Source: Sambucus nigra
Taxonomy: Eukaryota; Streptophyta; Magnoliopsida; Dipsacales; Adoxaceae
NCBI GenBank assembly: GCA_949130495.1
Contig: OX422213.1
Span: forward strand, 55,375,284-55,439,283
Length of the DNA stretch: 64,000 nt
Reading direction: 5' to 3'
In this document: positions 49,401 to 60,264 of the stretch, one piece after another
Layout of the letters: every line of letters begins with the position of its first letter
How positions within the stretch are numbered: the first letter of the stretch is position 1
Notes under the pieces: generated by a model
The model's database searches: none
What the model saw: only the letters and a program-made list of their open reading frames with translations
Told to the model about the DNA's origin: nothing
Translations under genes and position numbers: made by a program

Positions 49401-49484
49401 ACACTTCGAAATTTTTGCGTTTCGCTATTACGTACTTTGAAAAATTGTCGTTGTTTCGCGATTACGTACTTTTGAAAATTTCGT

Positions 49485-49500
49485 CGTGCCTTCAGGCACG
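49485..49500 (+). other. Second copy of the Helitron-type hairpin
   Basis: CGTGCCTTCAGGCACG, identical to the hairpin at 50445-50460, with similar DNA before it (ACGTACTTTTGAAAATTT against CATACACTTTCAAAATTT). No CTRR follows. A third, half copy CGTGCCTTCAGG is at 49858-49869. Confidence 0.75.
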
Positions 49501-50444
49501 AGAAAATTGTTAATGAGAAAATGAATTAAATATGACATAATGATTTCATTATATAATGGTTTTTTTAATATGATGTTATTTCTACTTATAAAAGAAACTC
49601 ATTTAACGTCAGTACATATATCCATTTGCCTGGTGCTCAGTTGAGAAGATACGAATTTTCGTTGTTTGATATTTTATTTAATAACTATGCAGTAATTTAG
49701 GCTCGGTCATACTTTAGGTACGTAATGTTTTGTGATCAAGTATAATTGGGGCCAAGTAATCTGACATGAGTTGAAGAGATCTTTGGAAAATTTGACATGA
49801 GACACCTTTTGATATGAATTTGCAAGAGACACATATCGATCTTTGGACAATTTCCACCGTGCCTTCAGGTGAAATAATGAAAATTTTTAAAATAAATATA
49901 TATATAACTAAATGGTGCGTGTTTGATCAAAACTAATTAAATTTGTTCAGATTATAAGTAACTACTAATAAATTGCAAAAGTTGATTAAGTTCTATACAT
50001 AAGCATGTGGTGGTTGAATTTTTTTGAAAAATAAAATGGGGTAGGAATCAAATCATTTGTTCCCATCCACAACTTTTAGTACTAAATTTATTTTGATAAC
50101 ACTATTTAGACCCACTAATGTTTTAATTCTTCACTAATTGGCCTAATCGTGTCATGTTGGGTCGGTTCTAATCATGTCATATTGAATCGTATTTACTTAT
50201 CTTGAAAACATTTCGTGTCGTGTTAAGGAAAAAAAAATGCTTCTATTGAGTCATTTTAGGTCAAGTGAAAAATGACCCGTTCATTCGTTTTGCCGGCCCT
50301 AATATAAAAACATGAAAATTTTCCCATTGTTTTAAAAATTGTTTACAATTTTTTGTTAAAAAATAATTTGAAAATTATTTATCTGTTGCGAACTAGATAC
50401 GACGTGTGGTCTTATCAACGACATACACTTTCAAAATTTTGCAG

Positions 50445-50471
50445 CGTGCCTTCAGGCACGGGCATAACCTA

Positions 50472-50472
<1 letters not shown>
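50445..50472 (+). other. Helitron 3' terminus (hairpin + CTAG)
   Basis: Stem CGTGCC/GGCACG with TTCA loop, eight bases, then CCTAG, then T. In known Helitrons this hairpin lies 10-12 bases before a CTRR end and marks replication termination. Confidence 0.8.
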
Positions 50473-50503
<31 letters not shown>

Positions 50504-53500
50504 CGAACAATAGTTGACCCATAGCGAACAATTGTTAGGAGTCCCAATGAATGTTTATCTATTCATTTTATATTAAATTAGTTAATAGTTGATACTATGT
50601 TCAATTTAGACTTCTAAAACATTTGTTCAATTATTTGTGAAAGATTGGGAGCTATAATTTAGTACATATTATGGCTCCAATTCTATGTTGGTTAAGGTTT
50701 AGTAGCCAATAAGAGTCTTCTAAAGCACAGATTTAAAGGAACTCATATGACAAAGAATTATCCACTCTTGCGTAAACATAATTGTTATGAACGATAATGA
50801 GGAGGATATCCATGTCAATTATTTTGTAAAATTGGTTGTTTGTGTATTCATGTAGTGAATCGTGACCTTTTTGAAGATGTAATTTACATTAGTGATCGTG
50901 TCCGTGGCTCTAACTTCTAAGTGACTATTTGTTTATTTGAAGATTGTTAGTATTGTGCCCCAAAAATTGTACATCAAGTATGGATATATTAACGGAGTAT
51001 AAAAGTATCTCTCAAATGAAGCAGAAGAATAAAAATATAGTATAAGTACATGTATATCATAAACATTAGAATAACTTTTCTCTAGAATCCAAGGGACATT
51101 TTAATCTTTCATGAAAAAACAAATTATCTGTTTATCTCATTTTAAAATCAATTTCTTTCTATCTTTTTTCTAATCTAATCCTTTGGTTGTTGCTAATCCG
51201 TTGATTTACATTATGAATTTGGGGAAGTTTGAATCTGTTTCTTTCAAATTCAAAGCTAAGTTGTGTGAAGTTAGTTCATCAACTTTCAAGAAGATTGTGA
51301 TTATTGGAAAAGGAAAGATAATTTTCTATTGTGACTGGTTGGGGAGTACAGAAAAATGGGTGGCCAATGAACAGCACTGTTTTGAGTGGGTTTTTTTCAG
51401 GCCAATTTGTTTGTCGGTTTAGCGTGTCAAAATCCGATGGATATCGGTAGGCTGAATTGAACCAATGCCTATCTTTAACTAAAAAGAAATGAAACTTTAT
51501 AAGAGCTTTTGGTTCATTATCTGCAAAAATGATTACGAGTCCATTGAACTATTCTTGATTCATTGTCAAATCTCATCATTTTGTTGGAATAAAATGACAC
51601 TGGAGGTCAATGTTTTTATGATTATGAATTTGGATGGTCAAATGGCTGAGAAGATACTTGACATCACTTATATCATTGTAGGGGTATAAGAAGAAATCGA
51701 AGCAATCAGAGTTCATTGGGAAAAAAATAAACGTTATAGAATTAATCGGAGGTGATTAATTTTTTGAGAATTAGATGTGCCTTACCAAGTTGTCAGCAGC
51801 TATTCCGTGAATCGAAGGTTATAGTTTTCGGTTTTTAGTTCTGAAATACGTGTCCTGCCTCCATGGCTTTCTTATTTTTCTGGGTCAATTTAGTTTGACT
51901 GTCTATAGGGAAATCTTTTTCGTCGTCCGAGGTTGTGTTTTTGGATAATCATATATTTCTATGGAGAGTTTAGCTCCCCTTTCACGGCGGTTTTTTACTA
52001 GAATCATAATTAAAAAATTCCCCCTTTTACTCTCAAATATTTTAACTAATCTTAAACCGATGAGAGAGAAAAGATAAAGATATAATACAATATAAGAACG
52101 TATTGTATCATTAGTTATTGACCTTATGGTCAAATCCCTTATGAAACATCACCTGGAAATACTTATACTCATCTTCTATGAAAAAAACATATGAAAAGAA
52201 ATAATGAGTACCATTTTTCCTTGTGTATATGAAAGTTAGGAGTAAGCAGATTACGTAGGATAATTTGAGTGCAATTTTTTAACCCCGAAGAAACCTAGTT
52301 TTGGAGTGACCAAAATAGGATAAGTAGATCTTTAATTATTAATTATAGATATGATTCTTTTCTTTCTTTTCTCCTTAACTCCACGACCAAACCTAGAGTT
52401 GGTTTTTAAACCTTAACTAACACTTTTACTTATGAATTATTTATGTGCGTAGTGGAATTAACAGTTCTTTGTTATATTGACTAAACGAGTCCTCATGTGT
52501 AGGACCCTCTACTATTTTTCTATAAGATTCCTTAAAAATGTAATTGTATATATGTAAGAATCGTGTTCTTGGCTTAGTACCATGATTAATGTCCAATGTG
52601 TAAAGTTTTATAATGATAATATGTGGGACAAAAATGGTATATTTGCCATACCTATTTTTAAAAAGTAAGCATAATGATTGTCATGAACAATGACTCTCAA
52701 TTTGTTTTTTGGTGCAGCAATACGTACAATTAATAGTGTATATTTTGTTTAAGGGTGTTGATATCATTTTATCCTCAATTATTTCACATTCAGATGCTCA
52801 TTGGACAATATATATATACGAATACAGAACAGTTTCAAATGATGCCTATGATAATACTCTCTATTTCAACAGAATGGTTGCAAGTCAGAAACAAAAAACG
52901 CATTTCTCACTAGATATGTTTTCAACAACATGCCTTTTTTAATTTCTTTATTTTCTTTGTGAAATTGAAGATACAAACGCAGTTACTATCTAAGAATATG
53001 AAAAATCAGTAAAAATACTATATATTTGATACGAAGGCGCTGGGATAAAATAACAACAACACGATAGAGATGGCAGGGCACCAATATCATTAAAAACTCA
53101 ATTTTAAACACATGAAGTTGACAATATTTTGTGATGCAGGTCTCGATTTTAACGTAAAGAGATTTCCTTTAAGGATAATATCACTCTCGATAAAACTCAC
53201 TGTGATAAAATATCGATACAATGATGGAGGATGGCAGGGTAGCTGTATCATTAACTACTCTGCTTCAAACACATGAAATTCTCGGTAAGTTCTTATCTTT
53301 CAATGCTATCTGATTCAATTAATCATTTGTTAACATTGATTATTTTTATGCAGATAAATAGCATTCAGCTATTGGCAATTAGGTAGCACTATTATTGACC
53401 ACTAATAAAAACTTTTCCATTCTTTCATGTAAAATGTTCACTGGGAGATAGCAATTACTTAAAAATTTGTACGTGCTCCAATACATTATTCTATGTCGCA

Positions 53501-53674
53501 TATGCATTTGACGAATTATATGCTTAATTCTTATACAAACTGGATCCATACTCAGAATGATGGTTGTTTTAAAGATTTTTCCATTGCAATACAACAATAC
53601 ACAAACTTCATCAACACGAAATGATGCGGAAGAGGTACAATTACCATGGACAAAACGTGATTACATTCCCACTA
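50473..53674. other. CACTA right interior, mostly AT-rich
   Basis: Begins with a (TA)n run (50473-50502), followed by GCGAACAAT direct repeats (50503-50535). The plus frame 51183-51422 (WLGSTEKWVANEQHCFEW) is coding-like but unrecognised. At 53041-53120 and 53210-53283 a 75-base unit is repeated imperfectly (GATAAAAT...GATGGCAGGG...TATCATTAA...AACACATGAA). Confidence 0.5.
51489..51689 (+). pseudogene. Possible LINE zinc-binding RT tail remnant
   Basis: The frame contains CKNDYESIELFLIHCQISSF followed by CWNKM. The pattern C-x(n)-E-S-x-x-x-x-x-x-H-C-x-x-x-x-x-x-W resembles the reverse-transcriptase zinc-binding domain of plant LINEs, but only one half is present and no RT is nearby. It could equally be chance. 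Confidence 0.3.
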
Positions 53675-55500
53675 CAAGATGAAAACGTTGTGAGTTTATG
53701 GATCCCCGGATTTAAAATTTTCTCAATTAAAATCAAACTAATATTGTAATTTCCTTTTATATAAACTCGATGTGATGCGGAAGCGTAAAACGTGATGGTT
53801 CAACTTTAAAATGCCAAATTTTAATTTCTTAAAACAAATTAAAATTACACCAAGTGAAGTAAAATTAATCAATTAATTTATTCACTTAAACCGATTAAAT
53901 AATCCAAGTCCTAGAATTTGCCTAAGTCATATTTATCAATATTAGCAAATTAGGCGAAACCAAATTTTAGCAAAAGACTTGAATTAAATAAACTTTACCC
54001 AATATTTAATTTAGTCCCAAATTAAATGAAGTGTGATAATTTAAACCGAATTTTATCTTGAATTATTCTAAACATGCGTTCTCACTTATTTAAGCAAGAT
54101 AAAATAAACCAATCACACTACGCCACGATGTACGAGGAAAAACCCAAGACGGGAAACAACCTCGGACGTCCCTAGCCACAAATCCACTAGATACGGAATT
54201 ACAATTACAAGACAGATAGACTTACAACGCACGACTCGATCCCTCTCAAGCTTCGATGCTTCTTCATGTAGAAAACTCTTCCTAGCGAATAACCTTGGAA
54301 CACCACCGCGGTCTCGGAATCCACCGATAGGACTTTATATGGTCACCGTCACCCGAGCATGGAGCCTTTCTCCGTGTGGGTAAATTAACATAGAGACACT
54401 TCTTCTTTCTTTGTGGGATGTAGAAGCAAAACCCAAAACTTCTCTTCAATTTGGTGTAGAGAAAACCGGTGCCAAACTCCAAGCAATTGATAAGTATATA
54501 AGAACTTGGAATAAACTCATTTGGGTGTAAACACTAGAGTGATGGAAATTTTTCTCTAAAAATCTCACTCAAAACATGAAAATTTTCCTAAAATTTTTTT
54601 TCTCTCAAACTCTCCCTAAGAGATAAACTAGGATGGAAAAGTTAGATTGGAAAATATTATTCCCGTACATAATAAAGTCTGAAAATTTTGGTTAAAAACC
54701 AAGTGGGGAAGTGGGTGCAAAACTGCCAAAAAACTGCCAAAAACTGTTCCCGCCTGACATCTCGTTCGAACGAAATTTAGTTCGAACGAGACTTCTAACG
54801 ACATTCCCGATTGAACTCGTTAGAATCTCGTTGGAAATCTCGTTAGAATGAACAATCTCGTTCGAACGATATTTCGAACGACGGACCAGTATACTTTGGT
54901 GGGAACTCGTTGGCAGGTTCGTTCGAACCACATTTTCGTTCGAACGACTCTATCGAACGAAAAACCAGAAAGTTTGGAAAATTCAATTTTAGCCCAGAAA
55001 ACTTTATAAACTTATTTTAAAGTTTTATTTAATTCTTTCTGAAAATTAAAACATAGTTTTTACAAAATCTAACACCCAATAAACTTTGTTCCAAGCTCCT
55101 ATATATATAATATTGCATTCATACCTTGGGAGCATGGAACTATGGTTGATGACGTAGAAACGAGGCACACAAACTGGCATATTTGATGAAGCTTTATACT
55201 CTTTGCCGCTACGTCTTCAACAAACACTTCATAGGCTTGAGAATATTGCAATTATACTTTCCTATGAATAAATGTTTTTGTCCGGAATTGAGACAAAACT
55301 ATATATGGACTCAATTGGAAATTTGTGTCCTTACACAAGAAAATTTCATTAACACGAAATGATGCGGAAGGGGTACAATAACTAAGGGCAAAACGTGATT
55401 ACATCCTATATTCTATAGAGCATAGTTCTTCGTCAACAACAAATGATGTGGAAGGGGTCTAATAACCATGGGCAGTAGGATACATCTATTCCTTATCTTA
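53600..55500. repeat. Diverged repeat units around the Copia LTR
   Basis: A unit ACACGAAATGATGCGGAAG-(A/G)GGTACAAT...AAAACGTGATTACAT occurs at 53615-53670 and 55351-55405, and a further diverged copy (AACAAATGATGTGGAAGGGG) at 55437. The first two are separated by the Copia LTR insertion. Confidence 0.75.
53680..55335 (-). mobile_element. Copia-like solo LTR (1,656 bp), duplication CAAGA
   Basis: Plus-strand ends TGAAAACG and TCCTTACA with CAAGA at 53675-53679 and 55336-55340. In minus orientation it starts TGTAAGGACACAAATTTCC, a start common in plant Copia LTRs. A TATA-like TATATACTTATC (minus) lies near 54490-54500, supporting minus orientation. No primer site or coding part. It holds a striking cluster of six TTCGAA palindromes at 54761-54960. 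The short frames read across it are artefacts. Confidence 0.8.
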
Positions 55501-57224
55501 AAATGCCATATTAAGGTATGTTCTTTCCATCTAAGCTATATCCACATACATCTGACAAAAGGCAATACATGATGAAGGAGGAACATATTCACTTATTCAT
55601 ACATAACCAAAATGTATAGTGAGAGTTTAGACTACATTATATATTTCTAGGTGCTACCATTCATGATTCTAGGGCACATATTAACGCATTCAGGGTTCTT
55701 AAACTTAGTTCAACAACAATTTCAAATGTTTTTCCTGGGATCTTTACATCAACCATCGGGCAGTTACTGTATAGCATCGCACAAGGATAACAAAACAAAA
55801 ATAATCATTGCAATTTCAACAACAACCTATTCCATCCATTACAAGGCATAATTATACATCCTACAAATTGTCCGCATAACCCTCATACATATAGGATCAA
55901 TACTCAAAATCATGCTTGTTTTCATGATTATTTCATTGAAATATAAGGCATGATTATGTTGACAAAAAGTAGCTCATATAAATATATATCTTACCATGGA
56001 TTTTGGATGCTCATTATGGAAAATAATTGTACACACAATCACATTGCAATGTACTGTAAATATAGGTTCTGGAATTCTTTATTTTATGTTCTACTTATTT
56101 CTATATACTATTTATTGATGCATTGATACATTAAACATCAATTTCACAAATATTCAAATAGATGCATGGCGGGTTGCATGCTAGTGGAATAGTAAAACTA
56201 TTCTTATCCTTATTATATAGATACATGTTCTCTAAGGTAGCATAATTGATAAAAGTATTGAAATTCATTTTCGTTAAATGCATTTTTGTAGTCGGTGTCT
56301 TGTAAATATTGCTTATATCTAATAGATATATAAGTTGTAATGTGGATTGCACCTGCATTCTCTATTTAGGCTGATGTAGAAGTAGTGAAAATACAAGAAA
56401 ATGCCAAACTGCAATCTGCTTTGCAAGTGATGCAACTTCAGTTCAATAAAGCTAAGTAAGTGCTCAAGAAGGAACGTGAAGTTGTCAACATGGAAGGACA
56501 TCGGGGTAAGTCATAAACATTTGTATCTAGGGCATTATTTTGGTCCATTTAAAGCTTGAACATCAGCCTTAAACCTTGAACAACAGTCATAATTTTGATG
56601 CACTTTCTCCATTTAAAACTGTAGTTATTTTTTATATTTAAACAGGTTGGTTTTCATGAATAAACAAAGGACACTCTGCCGAATTTTTTTAAAATATTAA
56701 GTGTTGAAAAGTAAATAATACGAAGATATACAAAATTGATAAGGTTTTTAAAGATTTTCATCAGTCGGAACTATTAAAAAAGATTACTTCTTTGTTTACG
56801 GTAACTACCTCAACTCAACAAAGCCTTTTTTCCAATTATTTGGGGTCGGCTACTAACACAAAATAAATTTTATTGTAGGGAAAAATATTTTGTGGACAAG
56901 GAAAGACATGTTTTAATGGAGGTCATATGATTCAAGATTGCGAGTTTACTTTGTTTACATTATTTTATGTTAGCAATATATGGGTTTTTATGTATTTATA
57001 CTAATGAGACAAGTGGAATTTTGTAGAGATATTTAGTTTGGTTTGTACAATGTTGAAATTATCTATTTTATCTTTGTATGGACTCTAATTTTAGTTGAAT
57101 GGAAACTTATGTGTTATATTTGTTGAAATAGGATGCCAAATATGTCATATTATTTTTAAGAGTTTTTGTTTAAAAGTATATTGAGCATATTATGGAATGG
57201 ATAAAATTTTAATTTTGATCATTA
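55341..57224. other. CACTA right interior outside the captured exon
   Basis: AT-rich. Apart from repeat units near 55350-55450 and the myosin-like exon, I see no coding signal; 56880-57225 is T-rich and unremarkable. Confidence 0.5.
56370..56505 (+). pseudogene. Captured exon of a class XI myosin gene
   Basis: After a CTATTTAG acceptor the frame reads ADVEVVKIQENAKLQSALQV, then MQLQFNKAK, a stop, then VLKKEREVVNMEG, ending CGGGGTAAGT as donor. The order QEN-KLQ-AL---Q-QF---K--L-KER is the coiled-coil segment after the IQ motifs of plant myosin XI heavy chains, which walk on actin. One exon only, with an in-frame TAA replacing a codon and a diverged end, so it is a captured fragment. Flanking DNA looks intronic. 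Confidence 0.72.
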
Positions 57225-57551
57225 AAGACGGTTTCTTTGTCGTCTCAAAAGGATTCCATAAATGAGGATCTTTTAAGACGGCATACACCGTCTCTAAAAA
57301 TAACTTTAAAAGACATATTTTTTTGCCGTCTTAAAAGGGTCCTATAAGCAATTACTTTTTGAGACGGCATATTTTTCGTCTCAAAAAATCTTTTTGAGAC
57401 TGCTTTTGCTGTCTCAAAAAGATTTTAAAATGGGGGACTAATATGACGCCCCTTTTCCGTCTCAAATGGCGTCACAAAAGGCTTTTGAGACGACCAAATG
57501 ACTTTTTGAGATGGCTGGAGCACTGTCTCAAAAAGCGATTTTTTTGTAGTG
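57225..57551. repeat. CACTA right subterminal and terminal repeats
   Basis: About a dozen variants of TTTTGAGACGGC / GCCGTCTCAAAA in alternating orientation, ending AAAAAGCGATTTTTTTGTAGTG. The terminal 30 bases mirror the left end (CTTTTTGAGACAG against CTTTTTAAGACAG). Confidence 0.88.
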
Positions 57552-57829
57552 TTTTTAGTTTTTTTTAGGAATTCCTTTATTTTTTTAGTTTTATTTGGAT
57601 TTACAATTTTTAGGTCTTTAGTTTTTATTAGATTTTTTAGTTTTTATTTTGTAGGTCTTTAGTTTTTATTTTATTAGGATAAGTTTTAGGAATTTATTTT
57701 TTTACTTTTATTAGTTTATTTTTTTAAGACTTGAGTTTTAATTTTATTAAGTTTTTGTTTTTATTTTTAGGATTTAATTTTTATATTTATTAGTTTTAGT
57801 TAGATATTTTTTTTAGGGTCACAAACTAA

Positions 57830-58800
57830 ACACCCATTCACACCCACTTACCTACACACTATCCTACACAGAAACAAATCCCTCGTCCTAACCTTACTCC
57901 CCTACACCCTCTCACACAATAACCCCCTCAACTTCATCTTCCTCAAACCCCCAACAACCCATTTCTATCTCCTCTCTATCCTCCAATATCAACACACCAA
58001 ACCACCATAGCAGATACCCACCGGCTCTAACCCAAAACCCATAGCCTCGGTTCAAATCAATCCCATCGGCGACCTCCTATACCATCCAACTTGGACATCC
58101 GCAACACCAAAAAAACACGGACTCCCACCTGCGAACCCGAAAACCCACCAAATCCGCCGCTGCTTACCCTGCCTTAACCCCTTGACCCATGGCAACCCAT
58201 TTTCGAAACTCAAACAGCGAACCACCCATAACACGATGCAAAACCCGTAGCCAAAATTGTCCATCTGTGTCCCACTCACCTCCACCTCTCCATCCCCTGT
58301 TATTCAACCCACCACCGACGACCCAAACCTCCATCCGGACCTAACCCCAACGAAGACGAGCTCTGAACCCACGACGCGCAACTCAGAGCCACAACAACCT
58401 CAATCTGAACCCATTAGCCCTAACACCTGGTCCAACTCGCGACTGCCCTGGCCTGAACTCGAACCTACCCGAATATCTCCATTCTTCCACCACGGACCAA
58501 ATCCAAATCACAAACACACTTCCAATCCATCACGATTTTATCTCTCACCTGGCAAATAAAAACAACCAAATGCCAAACAAAAACAAAATAAACCCCACAT
58601 GTTTTATTCCCCACTTAACCCCAAAACCCAAACTACCCCCAACTATATCTTTTAACCCTTATACCCAATATACCCCATAACAAAATCTGATTTTAATTCC
58701 CTCATCCACATGACGTCAAACCTCTCAAACCTCATGTGCACACACCCCATTTACATGCTCACCCCCTAGCCTTTTACCCACTATACCCATTTAGCTCCAC
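57830..58800 (+). repeat. C/A-rich, G-poor block of the solo LTR
   Basis: Nearly a kilobase dominated by C and A with few G on the plus strand. It reads as proline/threonine/serine-rich on one strand (58257-58559) and Gly/Trp-rich on the other (58052-58285), so both frames are composition effects. Probably U3 of the LTR. Confidence 0.7.
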
Positions 58801-58807
58801 GGGTCAC

Positions 58808-58814
58808 TATAAAA
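58808..58814 (+). promoter_or_regulatory. Probable LTR TATA box
   Basis: TATAAAA in the C-rich solo LTR; downstream sequence turns AT-rich and resembles an R/U5 region with short Leu/Ser-type noise frames only. Activity unknown. Confidence 0.5.
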
Positions 58815-59267
58815 TGAAGACCTCACTCCATTCAAAAGGGGATTGGAAGATTAGAGATTAGATATTAGAGACTTGGAGAAGAAGAATAAGAAAATAGTTA
58901 GAGAGAGAAAATTATAGTTTTAGTTTTTTTTCTTTACCAAAAAAAAACTATATTGAGAGATTGTAATTGAAGATACCATTTCAAGTTGAAGGAAAAATTG
59001 GATTTGATTAATTCTTCTCTTACTAATCATTCTATGCTATTACTTGTTTACAATTATTCTTAAATGATGATCATGCTAGGCTAATCACTCCATTCAAGGA
59101 GTGAAATGATTCCCCATGAATGCAATTAGATAATTAATTATTCTTGTTTACTTTGTTTTATTTAGTTAATAATTTGATATTCCTACATGTGTTTTTGCAT
59201 CAAGAGATGGTAAACCATCCTTGAGAAAGGACTGAAATCTACTATGCTTTTGATTTTTCCATTCAAC

Positions 59268-59700
59268 TTGGAATGGTTTGAGAGTCACCCTATAAGTCCA
59301 TTCTGGATAGAGGATGGCTCCATACTATAAGGGTATTCCATTCATCTATCCACAAGAATCTCAAGTTCTTAAACAACCAAGGAGTCATGGAGATTAGGGT
59401 ATACCAGGCAATAACCTGCAATGTTTTCATAGCAACCATCAAGCCAAAGCAGAACTGGTCTAACAAGAGGCAGACTGATGATGATTCGAAGGATGACCAA
59501 CCCAAGTAGAAACTAAAGGGTATTCGGTTAGGGGTTAAAGAAACGAGAGTGGGACCCACTGAACGAGTAATGGAGGAAATAATCATAACTCTTCTAAATT
59601 CATCCCTACCTGACATGACCTTTTTTATCGGGTCAGAGTTGAATAAGGAAGAAGTAGATCAGCTCATTCATTTCCTTACGACTGACACTGATGTCTTTTC
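59268..59700 (+). pseudogene. Tat/Ogre-like protease-RT linker
   Basis: Starts with 13 bases of unknown origin, then a second copy (59281-59374) of the segment at 35650-35742. It reads ILDRGWLHTIRV and then HKNLKFLNNQGVMEIRV, and further on LPDMTFFIGSELNKEEVDQL and FLTTDTDVFS, the stretch before RT in Tat elements. Frames shift and stop repeatedly. Confidence 0.7.
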
Positions 59701-60250
59701 CTAGCAACTTTATGATCTTCCTGTTATAGATCAAACCATTGTCTGTCATCATTATCATGTGGATCTAATCGTATGATCGATTAAATAGAAGCTAAGGAAG
59801 TTAGTGCCAAAGAAAGTAAAATCTGTGTAAAGAGAAGTCGATAACCTCCTCCTCCAAGTTGGGTCTACCAGGGAAGTTTGATTCCTAAACTTAATTTGCA
59901 ATGCTATTGTGGTAAAAAGGAATAGCTAGATGTGGAGAGTGTTAGTGGTTTTCACCAATCTAAAAAATAATTTCCCAAAGAATATTTTTCCGCTACCCCA
60001 GATTGATTAGCTCATGGATTCAATGACCAGACACCAGCATATGAGCTTTATGGACTCCTATTCCATGTATCATCATATCCTATTATTCAACCCAGACTAA
60101 TAGAATACCTCGTTCATTAAAATTTTGGGTCTTTACTAATACAAAATAATAACTTTTGGTCTAAAGAATATTGGGGTAACTTACCAGTTCCTAGTGAGGA
60201 AGATGTTCAAGAAAAAGACCAGTGCAATAATGGAGTCTATATCGATGAGA
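59701..60250 (+). pseudogene. Tat/Ogre-like RT fragment
   Basis: Recognisable RT words in broken frames: REVDNLLLQVG, then FPLPQID near 59995, SFMDSYSMYHHILLFNPD (first catalytic Asp in the FMDxYSGYxQI motif), NTSFIKILGLY, and VTYQFLVRKMF near 60180. The Asp-Asp region that should follow is absent. Confidence 0.7.
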
Positions 60251-60264
60251 TGATTGCCAAAATA

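Larger units (their letters stand above)
40318..50472 (+). mobile_element. Putative Helitron nested in the CACTA; 3' end clear, 5' end tentative
   Basis: The right end has a perfect 6-bp stem hairpin CGTGCCTTCAGGCACG (50445-50460), eight bases, then CCTAG and a T: a standard Helitron 3' terminus, here in a (TA)n tract. The left end is inferred: A followed by TCATTTTTAATATATATA at 40318, with subterminal DNA at 40460-40560 resembling that of the Helitron-like segment near 8870-8930. No RepHel frame is present. Contents include a leader/exon-like region, an RHL1 fragment and a 180-base tandem repeat. The span may include more than one Helitron. Confidence 0.45.
36104..57551. mobile_element. CACTA (EnSpm) DNA transposon, 21.4 kb mosaic
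   Basis: Left end CACTACAAAAAAAAA at 36104 and right end TTTTTTTGTAGTG at 57551 form matching terminal inverted repeats, flanked by TTT on both sides (36101-36103 and 57552-57554), the 3-base duplication expected for CACTA elements. Both ends carry many copies of a GAGACGGC-type subterminal repeat in both orientations. The same LTR sequence continues across the two flanks. No transposase (Tnp2-type) frame is recognisable. The interior has gene-like pieces, a Helitron end and a Copia LTR, so this looks like a gene-capturing, non-autonomous element enlarged by later insertions. Confidence 0.85.
35743..59261 (+). mobile_element. Probable solo LTR, split by the CACTA element
   Basis: Starts TGATAAACAC after TTCAAC (35737-35742) and, once the CACTA is removed, ends GATTTTTCCA before TTCAAC (59262-59267), leaving a TG...CA unit of about 2.07 kb with a 6-base duplication. 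A TATAAAA box at 58808-58814 sits in a strong context (CACTATAAAATGAAG). 57830-58800 is C+A-rich and G-poor. No primer site follows, consistent with a solo LTR. A 6-base rather than 5-base duplication lowers confidence in the exact ends. Confidence 0.55.

Noticed and set aside
54692..54931. Minus-strand frame rich in R-S-N-E
   Set aside because: Produced by repeated CGTTCGAACG palindromes in an LTR.
58052..58559. Overlapping long frames on both strands
   Set aside because: Both follow from the C/A-rich, G-poor composition of an LTR; no domain, no start context, no splice signals.
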